A stretch of DNA of 64,000 bases from Opitutaceae bacterium EW11 (GTDB lineage Bacteria > Verrucomicrobiota > Verrucomicrobiia > Opitutales > Opitutaceae). The stretch is from the NCBI GenBank assembly GCA_003054665.1, contig QAYY01000003.1, positions 1 through 64,000 of the forward strand, given 5' to 3'. The position numbers were made by a program, and so were the translations under genes. The notes beneath the pieces were generated by a model. That model was not told the origin of the DNA, searched no databases, and saw nothing but the letters and a program-made list of their open reading frames with translations. Shown here piece after piece: positions 35,116 to 45,325 of the stretch (the stretch's first letter is position 1; every line of letters starts with the position of its first letter).

Positions 35116-37518
35116 TCAGCGTTTGGCCGGCTTGTCCTGCGACCTGAGGTACTCGGAGCCGATCGACGCGGCGAGGTCCGCGAGGCGGCTATCCGGGAAC
35201 TGAATACCGTAGCCTTTGCCAAGCGCCTCAAGCCGGTACGCCTGGAGCGGCGTGAGTTCGAGCAGATCCGCTTCGGACGCCTGCGCCAGGCAGGCGTCGA
35301 CTTCCGCTCGCGCGAGCTCGTTGCGGCGGCCGAGCGCCAGAACGATTGCCCGCTGCACGCGCCGGTCCCAGAGAAGCGGTGTCCGACCTGCCTTGATGTC
35401 GTCTTCGAGCCGCGCGACCTCCCGTTCGAAGTCCGCGCCTTGTTTCGAGTGCGCGTAGACGATCGCTCGGGCGACGGCCGCGTTGGGATCGTCCGCGTAG
35501 GAGTCCGTCAACACACGGGTCGCCAGTGCCGCCTGCTCGTTGAGTCCCATCTCGACAAAATACTCCGCCAGCCGGCTCAGGAGGAGGGCTTCGTCCTGCG
35601 GAGCCGTCACCTTGAAAACCGCGAGCTTCTGCGCGGCAAAGCCGGGAATGGGCGGGAGCCGGTACGGAATGGGCCGCAGGTAGGCGGGAAAAACCCAGCG
35701 CTGCAGGCGCGCGTACAACGTCATTTTCCCTTCCCCGGTCGGGTTCTGCACGAAGAGCGGGAGCACCTTGTCCCACGATGGGAGAACGATGTGGGTGACG
35801 GTCCGGCTCTGGAGCACCGCCTCGGCTTCGGTCGACTCGAGCGCGCTCAGGACTCGCGAGGCCGCCACCTGCCCGCTGTAGGACTGCCAGGCGGTGGACA
35901 TGAGCACACGGCACCCGCCATGGAAAACGAGGGAGTCGGAGAGCTCCGGAGGCGCCAACGCGACCACGGATTGGCCGGGATTGTGCGAGGCCATCCAGTG
36001 CGAGAAATGGCGATGGACGAGCGCTTCGATGTCGGCCGGCCCGATCTCCGCGCCGCCCCACGGCCTCTGGGTTTTTCCTGAAGGCGATTTGTCCCACACG
36101 AGGAGACCGAGAAGGAATGCACCGGCGACGGCGGCGAACACGCGTCGATACACCTCGGATGCAGGTGCGGCGAGGTGCCAGACGACGACCAGCGAGAGGA
36201 GAGAGGCGAAGGCGAACCACCGGACGGCGAACGCCGTCAGCAGGACGACCCCGGCGAGCAGGACTGCGGCGATCGCGGCGTTTTGCCGGGAGCCGTTTTT
36301 TTCCGAACGTTGGCCCCGCAGGGAAACGACGATCGCCGCGACTGCGGCGAGCAAGGGCACCGCAACCAACAAGGCTTCCGCCGCCGAGACTCCGGCGAAC
36401 CAGTCGAGGACGTTGTTGAACACGATCGTTTCTTCGAGCGAGGTGGTTCGCCGCATGGCCGCGCCCCAATACAGCCAGCCGCGGTAATCGTGCTTCAGTT
36501 GGACGTACGCCAATGCGGAGACCAGCGAAAGCGCAGCCACAATTTCCGCCACGGCCCATTTGCGGCCTCTATCGCCGAGGCGGAGATTTTGCCAACCGTC
36601 CAGTCCGAGACCGAGCCCCAACCAGGCCGCGGCGTAGAGGGGATGGACGAATCTGAGTTCGCCCGCCGCTAGGCTCCACGGACTGCGGTCTATCAGCCAG
36701 GCTGCGGCGATCACCGCCGAGCCGACGATCGACCACCGGAGGCAAGGAAGCCTCGGTGCTTTCATCCGAATCGCGACGGCAGCGGCGGCGAAGGCGATCA
36801 ACACCGCCGGAAACCCGAGTGACGGATCCAACCAGATCGCGATTCCGGACGCCACGGCCGATCGGATCGTGCAGGGCCCGGGCTTTGGGTCTGCACCGGA
36901 TCGGCGAGGAGCGAGATTGAGTGCGAGGGCGTAGGTGGCGAGAAGAGCCGCCCACGTCCGGGCGGTCAGCGCGCCGGGGAGGAATTGTCCGGCGAGCGGA
37001 GCGAAGAGGAGGAAAAAGAGGCCCGCCACGCCTGCACCGGCCGGTCCGTAACGAACGCCCACAAACACAGCCACCGCGATGAAGGCGAGCAGGTGCGAAA
37101 CCACCGGCTCCCACAACGCGGCCTGCTCGACGGAGATCGCTAGCGGCTCGCCCGTGACCGCGTGCAGAGCCCACGAAATCGTGGCCAGCCATCCGCCGAA
37201 GAGCCGGGGAAGCAATTGCGGTCTGCCCAGCGGCACGTTGTCCGCGTTGTAGGTCGAAGCGGCAAAAGGACCGGACGCGATCATATCCTGCGCGGCGGCA
37301 ATCCACCGGTAGGTTTCTCCGCGTTCGCGCGTTCCCAGAAAATGACGCTGACCGAGCGTGTATCCAGTCGGCGAAGCTGCGTCTCGTTTCGGCGGTGGAC
37401 TTCCTTCGGCGGAGAGGCTGGAAGCCCACGCCAAACGCGACCGGTCGGCTTGAACCATCACGGCCAGCGCTACCGCGAGAACCAGGAGCCAAACCGGCCA
37501 ACCGAGAAACCGTTTCAT
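35116..37518 (-). CDS. Polytopic GT-C-like membrane protein with helical-repeat C-terminus
   Basis: 800 residues from the ATG at 37518, which overlaps the stop of the upstream ASPIC gene as ATGA. About 10-12 hydrophobic helices fill the first 500 residues (WPVWLLVLAVALAVMVQAD, GVAGLFFLLFAPLAGQFLPG). The early soluble loop with YRWIAAAQDMIASGPFAAS and NADNVPLGRPQLLPRL resembles the first loop of GT-C glycosyltransferases of the STT3/GT39 type. The last 150 residues are alpha-helical and TPR-like (LLLSRLAEYFVEMGLNEQAA). No STT3 WWDYG motif is seen. A role in glycosylating or exporting the upstream repeat protein is possible but unproven. Confidence 0.6.
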   Translation of the reverse strand: MKRFLGWPVWLLVLAVALAVMVQADRSRLAWASSLSAEGSPPPKRDAASPTGYTLGQRHFLGTRERGETYRWIAAAQDMIASGPFAASTYNADNVPLGRPQLLPRLFGGWLATISWALHAVTGEPLAISVEQAALWEPVVSHLLAFIAVAVFVGVRYGPAGAGVAGLFFLLFAPLAGQFLPGALTARTWAALLATYALALNLAPRRSGADPKPGPCTIRSAVASGIAIWLDPSLGFPAVLIAFAAAAVAIRMKAPRLPCLRWSIVGSAVIAAAWLIDRSPWSLAAGELRFVHPLYAAAWLGLGLGLDGWQNLRLGDRGRKWAVAEIVAALSLVSALAYVQLKHDYRGWLYWGAAMRRTTSLEETIVFNNVLDWFAGVSAAEALLVAVPLLAAVAAIVVSLRGQRSEKNGSRQNAAIAAVLLAGVVLLTAFAVRWFAFASLLSLVVVWHLAAPASEVYRRVFAAVAGAFLLGLLVWDKSPSGKTQRPWGGAEIGPADIEALVHRHFSHWMASHNPGQSVVALAPPELSDSLVFHGGCRVLMSTAWQSYSGQVAASRVLSALESTEAEAVLQSRTVTHIVLPSWDKVLPLFVQNPTGEGKMTLYARLQRWVFPAYLRPIPYRLPPIPGFAAQKLAVFKVTAPQDEALLLSRLAEYFVEMGLNEQAALATRVLTDSYADDPNAAVARAIVYAHSKQGADFEREVARLEDDIKAGRTPLLWDRRVQRAIVLALGRRNELARAEVDACLAQASEADLLELTPLQAYRLEALGKGYGIQFPDSRLADLAASIGSEYLRSQDKPAKR

Positions 37519-40500
37519 TTTGTCTCGGAAGATGCGGCCATGGGTTGATTCAGTGCCCAGCGTCCTTGCGCAGGTGCGTCGACGTGCCGCGAAACGCGCC
37601 CGTCCGGCCAGACGACCGTGGCCTCGAGCACGCGCACGTCGCGCGGAAGTGCGATCCAGACATTTGGCGCGGATTGACTGAGCCAGCCTCCGCCGAGCCC
37701 GATTTCTTGGGAGCCCGTTTGCCCGTTCGAAAGGCTCCATTTCACCCGTGCCCCAATCGTGTCCGGGTTTCCGCGGTCGCCGTGCACGCGAACCTTCAGC
37801 CAGCGGACGTCTGCGGCGGCATTTGCGAGGAAATCAGTCTGTCCTCCGTGTCTGGTCAGGAAAAGTCCGGGAGCGGCGTTGTCCGTGGGATCGAACAACA
37901 CGAGGGCCCGGCCATTGCCCGGTACGAGCACGCCGGATTGCGCCGGCTCCCGCGCTTCGAAGGTCCCGTCGCCTCTGCCGTGGAGAAAGATCCCGACGCC
38001 TCCGTCGAAACGCGGAATCGCGACGTCGGTGTTTTGCACCGCGCACACGTCTGCGAAACCGTCGCCGTCGAAGTCGGCGGCGACGACACCCTGCATCGGG
38101 CCGATCTGGGAGATGCGCGGAAACGCCTCGAACCGGTAGGTTCCGTCGGCGCGGCTGAGGAACACGCCCGAGGAGAAGTTTTCCGCCCGGCAAACCTTCG
38201 CGGTCGTGAGAATCCGTTCCCCGAATACGTCGGCCATGGTGGCTTTCGCGAAAACATCGTTCTTCGGAAACTTGCGCAACACGAAGGGCAGCCGCACGCC
38301 GAGGTCGGCTCGGGCACGGAGGGGAAAGAGCGTGTTGCCGTCGTAGACCGCCTCGGCGATCAGCTTCGTGCCGTTCTGTGCGAAGTCACCGTAGTACAGC
38401 GTGGCGGGCTGCTGCTGGGACGCGCGGTACGTGGTGTTCAGGCCCAGGTTTCCGGCCACGAAGTCGGGTCGCCCGTCTCCGTTGAAATCGGCGCAGGCGA
38501 GCCCGTTCCACCAGCCGCGTCCTCCGGAAACAAACCCGGCTTTTTCCGTCCAATCCGAGAATCTTCCGTTTCCGTCGTTGTGGAAGTAACGCACGTAGTC
38601 CCACTCCAAGGCGACGACGAGATCCGGCAATCCGTCCTGGTCGACGTCGCGAAACAGGGCGCTTTTCACGAGACCGATCTTGCCCGCATCGGGCAGCCCG
38701 CTCGAGGCGTCCGCGAAACGCCCTCCGTCGTTTCGTAGCAGGACGCTGGTCGGAGCGTCGGGGTATTGTCCGGGTACAGATCGCGCGCCGACAAACAGAT
38801 CGAGGTCCCCGTCCTTGTCGATGTCCGCGGCGCAGACCGCTCCAGCGTTGATGGACAGCGGCGGGAGCCAATCGGTGGGCTCGAAGTGTCCATGACCGTC
38901 GTTCGAATACAAAACCGGCTGGTACCCGGTGGACCGCGCGTTGGAGTTCGCGCTCGCCTTGGTCACGAGCAAGTCGGGACTGCCGTTTTGGTCGACGTCG
39001 AAGAGAAGCGCGGGGCCGTCTTCGACTTTATCGGCGGTGGCGGAACGCGGAGGCGTTTCTTCGACGTAGGTGTCTCCGACCCGGCGCAGCAGGCGCGCAG
39101 GCGAGCCGGTGGTGGCGGTGAGATAGAGATCGTCCTGCCCATCGCCGTCCACGTCGGCGACCGCGACGCCCGGTCCAGCGCGGTCCGTGCGAAAGGGGAT
39201 GAAGGCTTGCTCCTTGTCGGGAATGGCGGGTCGCGATTCGTCCACGACGATCAAGCCGAGCTTCTTCGCCTGAGATTCAAAGAGGACGGGCGAGGCGGGG
39301 GCGGCCTCGCCGGTGCGGGTTTCCGTGATGACATAGGCGAAACCGGCGTCGAGGTTGGTGAACACCTGGGTCGCGCCGGAAGGCCACTCGATCGTCAGGC
39401 GTTTGGCCCGCTGGTCGGAGCCCAGTCCGAAATGCGCGACCAGCTCGCTGCCCGAGGCGTATCCGCGGGCCACCGTCATCGTCCGCGTTTGCGTGCCGGC
39501 GCCCGATTCGAGCCGGATCACGGTTCCGACTCCCTGGCGGTTCGACGCCGTGCCGCGGAGCCTCACCTGGAGGCTGTTTTGTCCGACGGTGTCGTTTCGG
39601 AAGACGCTCAGGCCGCCATCGTAATTCAGGTAGACCAGATCGAGATCTCCGTCGTTGTCGAAGTCGGCGGTCGCGGAGCCGAAACTCACGCCGACCTCGC
39701 CCAGTCCCCAGGAGGCGTTGGCCGGTTCGAACCCTTCGCCGTGGCGGTTTCGGAAGGCCAGATTCGCCTCCGCGAGCAGGGGAGAACGTTTCATCACCCC
39801 GATGCGTTCCATGTCCGAGAGGGCGCGCATCATCGAGAACAGCACGTCGCTGTTGTTCGCCTCGCGGACCATGCCGTTTGTGACGTGGAGATCTTGCCAT
39901 CCGTCATTGTCGAAATCTTCGAAACGCGGAGACCAGGTCCAGTCGGTCGCCTCGATGCCGGCCCAGCACGCAGCTTCGCGGAAGACGCCTTTTCCCGTAT
40001 TCAACAACAACGCGTTTCGCATGTACTGCGGAGCCGTCCCTTGCTTCGTGCTCGTCATCAACATGTCGTCTCTGGACGCGGCCAGACCGCGCCGGTTTTT
40101 CTCCCGAGTCGTCGTGGCCATGTCCGCGACGAGCAGATCGAGCTGGCCGTCGTTGTTGATGTCTCCGATGTCCGCGCCCATGGACGAATAGGGCGTATGC
40201 GGCACCGCTTCATCGAGCACGTTCGTGAAGGTGCCGTTTCGGTTGTTTCTATAGAGAAAATCGGCGCCCGAGAAATCGTCGCAGATGTAGAGATCGGGAG
40301 CCCGATCTCCGTTGTAGTCGAACCACGTCGCCGCGTGGCCGAAAGTGTATCCGGCGATCCCCGCCTTCTCCGTGACTTCGGTGAAATAGCCTTTGCCGTT
40401 GTTGTGAAACAGGCGGTCCCTCCGGCCGGTGGGCTCGGTGCCGTCGACGATGTTGGTGAGGATCAGGACATCGAGCCACCCGTCGTTGTCGTAGTCCGCA

Positions 40501-41108
40501 AAGGCGCCGACCACGCTGCCGTCGACGATGCCGAGTCCGCGCTTTTCTCCCTCCTCCACGAAGGTGCCGTCGCCCTGGTTGATGTAGAGAAGGTTCGGGG
40601 CGTTGTTGCGGCACACGAACAGATCGAGGAAGCCGTCGTTGTTCACGTCCGCGAACACCGCGCCCTGTCCCCAGATCGCCGGTTTTTCGGACGATAGCGA
40701 ATTCTGCAGCCAGCCGAATACGGACTGCTTTTCCGACAGGCCCGCCTTGTCGGTCACATCGACGAAACGCCAGCCTCCGAGGTTTTTGAAGAGGCGTCCC
40801 GGCCTGGTCTTCGTGCTGACGAAGAGATCGACCTTGCCGTCGTTGTCGAAGTCGCCCGCGGCCACGCCGGACCCCATCGCCCCTCCCATGTAGGCGCGGT
40901 AACGATCTCCCCACATCCGGGGATCGTCGTAGGCGTTGTTGACGACCAGCCCGGTTTCCTCGGGGCTGAGTTTTTCGAAGAGCGTTTTTCCCGCGCCCCT
41001 CGAGGCGGCGGAAAACGGCTGGCGCTCGACCGGATTTGCCGCGCCGAGCGCGGCCGCCAGGAAAAGATTCGTGAATGCAGAAAGGGCGGTGAGGCGTCGA
41101 AGTCGCAT
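37515..41108 (-). CDS. Giant secreted ASPIC/UnbV (CRTAC1-like) FG-GAP repeat protein
   Basis: 1197 residues from the ATG at 41108 (signal peptide LTALSAFTNLFLAAALGAAN); an ATG at 41129 is also in frame. It has 13 calcium-binding D-x-D-x-D-G type motifs of the FG-GAP/VCBS kind (GDFDNDGKVDLF, ADVNNDGFLDLF, ADFDGDGFADVC and others), as expected for a beta-propeller. Two ASPIC/UnbV modules follow each repeat block (SLQVRLRGTASNRQGVGTVI to FAYVITE near 510-590; LKVRVHGDRGNPDTIGARV at the end), so the protein is an internally duplicated VCBS-ASPIC unit. Its role is unknown; surface adhesion or glycan binding is plausible. It is translationally coupled to the GT-C-like gene and divergent from the TonB receptor. 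Confidence 0.88.
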   Translation of the reverse strand: MRLRRLTALSAFTNLFLAAALGAANPVERQPFSAASRGAGKTLFEKLSPEETGLVVNNAYDDPRMWGDRYRAYMGGAMGSGVAAGDFDNDGKVDLFVSTKTRPGRLFKNLGGWRFVDVTDKAGLSEKQSVFGWLQNSLSSEKPAIWGQGAVFADVNNDGFLDLFVCRNNAPNLLYINQGDGTFVEEGEKRGLGIVDGSVVGAFADYDNDGWLDVLILTNIVDGTEPTGRRDRLFHNNGKGYFTEVTEKAGIAGYTFGHAATWFDYNGDRAPDLYICDDFSGADFLYRNNRNGTFTNVLDEAVPHTPYSSMGADIGDINNDGQLDLLVADMATTTREKNRRGLAASRDDMLMTSTKQGTAPQYMRNALLLNTGKGVFREAACWAGIEATDWTWSPRFEDFDNDGWQDLHVTNGMVREANNSDVLFSMMRALSDMERIGVMKRSPLLAEANLAFRNRHGEGFEPANASWGLGEVGVSFGSATADFDNDGDLDLVYLNYDGGLSVFRNDTVGQNSLQVRLRGTASNRQGVGTVIRLESGAGTQTRTMTVARGYASGSELVAHFGLGSDQRAKRLTIEWPSGATQVFTNLDAGFAYVITETRTGEAAPASPVLFESQAKKLGLIVVDESRPAIPDKEQAFIPFRTDRAGPGVAVADVDGDGQDDLYLTATTGSPARLLRRVGDTYVEETPPRSATADKVEDGPALLFDVDQNGSPDLLVTKASANSNARSTGYQPVLYSNDGHGHFEPTDWLPPLSINAGAVCAADIDKDGDLDLFVGARSVPGQYPDAPTSVLLRNDGGRFADASSGLPDAGKIGLVKSALFRDVDQDGLPDLVVALEWDYVRYFHNDGNGRFSDWTEKAGFVSGGRGWWNGLACADFNGDGRPDFVAGNLGLNTTYRASQQQPATLYYGDFAQNGTKLIAEAVYDGNTLFPLRARADLGVRLPFVLRKFPKNDVFAKATMADVFGERILTTAKVCRAENFSSGVFLSRADGTYRFEAFPRISQIGPMQGVVAADFDGDGFADVCAVQNTDVAIPRFDGGVGIFLHGRGDGTFEAREPAQSGVLVPGNGRALVLFDPTDNAAPGLFLTRHGGQTDFLANAAADVRWLKVRVHGDRGNPDTIGARVKWSLSNGQTGSQEIGLGGGWLSQSAPNVWIALPRDVRVLEATVVWPDGRVSRHVDAPAQGRWALNQPMAASSETK

Positions 41109-41290
41109 GGTGTGGGGGGAGGTCGCCATGGCGCGAGCAGGAGTGGGGCGGACGGTCGGGCGCGGGCTGAGGGACGATCCGTGGGGTGGCTGGGACGAGA
41201 AGATCAGACCTCGGACCTCGCAATCCGTCATTGGGGGTAAGACGACCTATTACCCGGGACAGTAGCCGTGGGCCGTATCCGCCGCGCGCA

Positions 41291-41403
41291 GTCGCAAAAC
41301 CGCCCGGACGATTGTCGCAAAGAGCCCGTAGTGGGTTCGCCGGTCCGATGCTACGATGGATCCCATGAAGGTCCTTCGCATAGCAGGGCCTTCTGTTTGC
41401 GAC
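41291..41403. promoter_or_regulatory. Three copies of GTCGCAAA in the TonB-receptor/ASPIC divergent region
   Basis: GTCGCAAA occurs at 41291-41298 and 41314-41321 (direct, 23 bp apart, each followed by CCC a few bases on) and inverted at 41396-41403. The surrounding region 41109-41532 contains no gene and must carry promoters for both the receptor and the ASPIC gene. Direct repeats about two helical turns apart are the usual target form of AraC-family regulators such as XylR. Confidence 0.5.
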
Positions 41404-41532
41404 CTAACGATCGAGTTCCCCAACCCCTGCTCAGCCTCTTTGTCTGGAACGGGCGCGCTTCTTCCCGGGTGCGTCTGTTGTCATTCGGCGGGGCGGAGAA
41501 CCGCAAGCAAGTGCTAGATCCGAAACTGCCCC

Positions 41533-44500
41533 ATGATAATACGCATTGTACAAAACAAGAACGGAGCCGGCGCACTGCTCGCCGCAGCTCTTGCCCCCGC
41601 TCTCGCTATGGCGCAATCCGCCACGACGGAGTCGGAGGAAAAACACGAGGATGTAGTGGTCCTTTCTCCGTTCGAAGTATCTGCCGAACAGCAGAGCAGC
41701 GGCTACTCGACCGCGACCACGCTGGCGGGCAACCGCCTCAACACCGACCTGAAGGACCTCGGTACCTCCCTGTCGGTTTACAATACGCAATTTCTCAAAG
41801 ACATCGGCGCGACGGATAACCAGTCTCTGCTGAAATACACGCTGGGCACGGAGATCGGCGGCGTGAACGGCAATTACTCGGGATCCGGCGGCGGAACGAG
41901 TCCGGACCGGGATTCGTCCTACCTGAATCCGCAATCCACGAACCGCGTGCGCGGGCTGATTTCCGCGGACAGCACGCGCGACCTGTACCTCTCGAGCATT
42001 CCGTGGGACGGATACAATATCGACGCGGTCGATCTGCAGCGCGGCCCCAACGCCATCCTCTTCGGCCAGGGCAGCCCTGGCGGCGTGATCAACACCCGCA
42101 CGAAGCAGGCGACCTTCCGCAACCAGAACGAAGTGACGATGCGGGTGGACCAATACGGCAGCCTGCGCGGGACCCTCGATATCAATCGCGTCCTGCTCAA
42201 GGACGAGATGGCCCTCCGCTTTGCGGCCGTCGACAGCGAGGGCAAGTTCAAGCAGAAGCCCGCGTTCGAGGACTTCAACCGCGAGTACTTGGCTTTCCGA
42301 TACGAGCCGAAGTACCTGAAGAAGGGCATCGCCCGCACCATCATCAAGGCCGATGCGGAAATCGGCCGGTCGACGAGCAACCGCCCCCGCAACATGCCGC
42401 CGGGCGACCACATCACCCCGTGGTTCACGGACCTGAACAAGCAGCTCTACAATGTCGCTTACATGAACGACAACCACTGGGAGCTGCCGGGACGCGGCGC
42501 GGTGGTGCAGTCGCGGACCAACGCGGACAACCAGACGGAGCAGAATCCGAACTATCAGCCGTGGCTCAATACGAACTTCGGCAACAACTATTACGGCGGC
42601 TCGGAGTTCTTTTTCCTCCCGGGTACGACCACGCCCGCGCTGTCGCTGGCGATCAATCCGGTGTCCTACCTGGGCGTCAACTCGCTCGGTGAGCGGGACG
42701 GTTCGATCGGCGGTTTGGCGCCGTCGCAGCCGCACGGCATCCAGGGCTATCGGAATTGGGCGATGCAGACCAACCAGCCCTTCGCGACCCTCGCCAAGGA
42801 CCGGTTCATCACCGATCCGAGCATCTTCGATTTCTACAACAACCTGATCGACGGCGACATTAAGCGCGAGTGGAGCGATTTCCACACCTTCGACGTGTCG
42901 CTGAGCCAGACGTTCTTCGACGACAGCATGGGCTTCGACGTCGGCTATCACAACGAGAGCTACACGTCGGGCAGCTATTCGCCGCTCATCGGCGAAGGCG
43001 GCTCCATCTTCGTCGACTACAATTCCGTCTGGCCGGACGGTACCAACGCTTCGGATACGGGTTGGTATTCCGACGGCACGAAGAATCCCGGGGCGGGCCG
43101 GGCGTTCGTCCAGCTGGGCAACGGCACGGGCGAGGGCACGACCGAACGCAAGAGCTTCCGCGCGACCGCGTTCATCTCCCACGACTTCTCCCGCGGAGAG
43201 AAGGATAGCTGGTGGAGGCGCCTGCTCGGCACCCAGACGGCCACGGGCGTGGCGGTGAAGGACGACTACGACTCGACCTCGAGAAACTGGGTGAACTCGG
43301 CGTTCACCGGGAGCTATTACCTGCACCCGCAGTTTGCCTCGACGAAGCAGGCCAACGGACGGTTCTGGGCCGACTTCGTCCCGATTCGGACCGTCTACCT
43401 GAGCGACAGCCTCACGGGCAAGACGCTGGGACAGAACCTCGGGATCAAATACCCGGGCGCCGATCCCGTGCTTCCCGATACGGTGAAGCTCCGGTATTTC
43501 GATTCGACATGGAATGCGACCGGAGTGAATCCGGCGGACCCGTGGTACAACCAGGCGAGCGCCGGCACGGCGGCGGGCCCGGCCCTCTCCACGCAGTCCG
43601 AGAACCCGCTGAACTACGTCGGCTGGGTGACCAAGGACGTGCAGCTGCTCCGGGCGACCAACGCCACCAATCGCGAGCTCCTGACCACCGATCGCAGCTG
43701 GGACGACCGGACGAACAAGGCCTACGCGTTCGTCTGGCAGGGCAAATTCTGGGACGACTCGATCATCGGCACGGCCGGCATCCGCAAGGACGAAGTCAGC
43801 CAGGTGCTCACTGCCTGGAACAACAACAACTCTTCCGACCGCTCGACGGGCGATCCGACGCTGGTCACGCCGACGGTTTCGGAGTTCGGCCCGCTCAAGC
43901 GGCGTTCGAAGAGCTGGGGCGCGGTGACGCATATCAACCGCCTGCCCTGGATTTCCGGGGTGCTGAAGAACTTCCCGCTCGACGTCAGCGCGACGTACAA
44001 TCGCTCGGACAACTTCCAGACCGGGCAGATCTATCGCGACTACTTCGGCCAGCAGCTGCCGCTGCCGGAAGGCTCGACCAAGGACATGGGCGTGGTGCTC
44101 GCGACCAAGAACGGCAGGTACACGCTGCGCATCAACAAATTCGAGTCGGCGATCAAAAACACGCCGTCGACGTTCATCGCCTGGTGGACCTGGGGCAACA
44201 ACATCGGCATCATGGCCTCGGCGTACCATCAGATCAAATACAACTACGAGACGCGCGGAAACCCGAACAGCCAGCGCTACGGCAGCGGAATCGTCAGCGA
44301 TCTGCCCGTGCCCACCGACGCCAACCCGAATCCGAAATGGAACTTCGACTACGCGCCGCTCGCGGGCCAGACCCTCGAACAGGCGCAGGCGCAGGAGGTG
44401 GCGGTCATCAACGCCTGGGATCAGTGGCTGCAGGAAATGGGGCCGCTTCCGCAGATCATGGCGAAAGCCTGGGGCTTCAGCTGGGACCAGACGTATTCCG

Positions 44501-45216
44501 GTTCCGACGTGAGCAACTTCCGCCTGACGAGCGACCTCGTCTCGAAGGGCTACGAGTTCGAACTGAACGCGGAGATCACGGATGAGTGGCGCCTTTCCGT
44601 GAACGCCTCGCGGATCGAGTCGATCATCGACAACATCGGCAAGACGCCCGCGCCCGGCGGCAAGATCACCGTCATCGACTACCTCATGGATTTCGATCGG
44701 CGCATGAACGAGACCGCGATGGGCGACCTGCGCATCTGGGGTCCGGGCGGCTCTGCGACGGCGCGCGAAAACTGGGCCGGGGCGGCCGACGGCGAACTCA
44801 AGGCCCGCTTGGCCGAGCAGGGCACCGTCGTGCCGGAAAACCGGCTCTGGCACATCAACGTGATCACGAATTACGACTTCAAGCACGGTGCGCTCAAGGG
44901 CTGGAGCCTGGGCGGCGCCGCCCGCTATCAGTCGTCGTCGATTCTTGGGTACAAGCCCGTTCAGAACACGAACTACATCAGTTACGATCTGAACTCTCCC
45001 TACCGCGACGATGCGGAGATCAACTTCGACCTGTGGGTTGGATATAACCGGAAGCTGTTCCGCGACAAAATCCATTGGCGCGTGCAGCTCAACGTTTCCA
45101 ACGTCGGCGTGGGCGACGAGTTGATACCGGTCACCGTGCAACCCGACGGAACGCCTGCGGCCTACCGGATAAGGCCGCCGCAGCAGGTATTCCTCACGAA
45201 TACATTCAACTTCTAG
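41533..45216 (+). CDS. TonB-dependent outer-membrane receptor (SusC-like, Opitutales type)
   Basis: 1227 residues. After a signal peptide (LLAAALAPALAMAQ) comes the family-typical VVVLSPFEVSAEQQSSGYST and LAGNRLNTDLKDLGTSLSVY, then the plug domain (GYNIDAVDLQRGPNAILFGQ, GSPGGVINTRTKQ, to about residue 200) and a long beta-barrel ending in the outer-membrane C-terminal Phe (VFLTNTFNF). Such receptors import substrates with TonB energy. Placed among hemicellulases with no SusD partner, it probably takes up arabinoxylan or xyloglucan oligosaccharides. No carboxypeptidase-like N-terminal domain is present. A terminator follows at 45292. Confidence 0.93.
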   Translation: MIIRIVQNKNGAGALLAAALAPALAMAQSATTESEEKHEDVVVLSPFEVSAEQQSSGYSTATTLAGNRLNTDLKDLGTSLSVYNTQFLKDIGATDNQSLLKYTLGTEIGGVNGNYSGSGGGTSPDRDSSYLNPQSTNRVRGLISADSTRDLYLSSIPWDGYNIDAVDLQRGPNAILFGQGSPGGVINTRTKQATFRNQNEVTMRVDQYGSLRGTLDINRVLLKDEMALRFAAVDSEGKFKQKPAFEDFNREYLAFRYEPKYLKKGIARTIIKADAEIGRSTSNRPRNMPPGDHITPWFTDLNKQLYNVAYMNDNHWELPGRGAVVQSRTNADNQTEQNPNYQPWLNTNFGNNYYGGSEFFFLPGTTTPALSLAINPVSYLGVNSLGERDGSIGGLAPSQPHGIQGYRNWAMQTNQPFATLAKDRFITDPSIFDFYNNLIDGDIKREWSDFHTFDVSLSQTFFDDSMGFDVGYHNESYTSGSYSPLIGEGGSIFVDYNSVWPDGTNASDTGWYSDGTKNPGAGRAFVQLGNGTGEGTTERKSFRATAFISHDFSRGEKDSWWRRLLGTQTATGVAVKDDYDSTSRNWVNSAFTGSYYLHPQFASTKQANGRFWADFVPIRTVYLSDSLTGKTLGQNLGIKYPGADPVLPDTVKLRYFDSTWNATGVNPADPWYNQASAGTAAGPALSTQSENPLNYVGWVTKDVQLLRATNATNRELLTTDRSWDDRTNKAYAFVWQGKFWDDSIIGTAGIRKDEVSQVLTAWNNNNSSDRSTGDPTLVTPTVSEFGPLKRRSKSWGAVTHINRLPWISGVLKNFPLDVSATYNRSDNFQTGQIYRDYFGQQLPLPEGSTKDMGVVLATKNGRYTLRINKFESAIKNTPSTFIAWWTWGNNIGIMASAYHQIKYNYETRGNPNSQRYGSGIVSDLPVPTDANPNPKWNFDYAPLAGQTLEQAQAQEVAVINAWDQWLQEMGPLPQIMAKAWGFSWDQTYSGSDVSNFRLTSDLVSKGYEFELNAEITDEWRLSVNASRIESIIDNIGKTPAPGGKITVIDYLMDFDRRMNETAMGDLRIWGPGGSATARENWAGAADGELKARLAEQGTVVPENRLWHINVITNYDFKHGALKGWSLGGAARYQSSSILGYKPVQNTNYISYDLNSPYRDDAEINFDLWVGYNRKLFRDKIHWRVQLNVSNVGVGDELIPVTVQPDGTPAAYRIRPPQQVFLTNTFNF

Positions 45217-45291
45217 GTTGGGTGCAGCGTCGGCAGAGCTCCCGCGCCGAGTGGGACCGGGAGCCGCGCCGGCTGTGCAGGGAAGGCCAAT

Positions 45292-45325
45292 GGCTCCGAA
45301 CCGAAAGGCTCGGAGCCTTTTCTTT
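45292..45325 (+). terminator. Rho-independent terminator after the TonB receptor
   Basis: Perfect 8-bp arms GGCTCCGA (45292-45299) and TCGGAGCC (45310-45317) with a 10-nt loop, followed by TTTTCTTT. It lies 75 bp past the receptor stop, so the receptor transcript ends before the GH62 gene. Confidence 0.85.

Noticed and set aside
41404-41532. A cobalamin riboswitch before the TonB receptor
   Set aside because: No B12-box sequence is visible, and the surrounding genes are for polysaccharides, not cobalamin.
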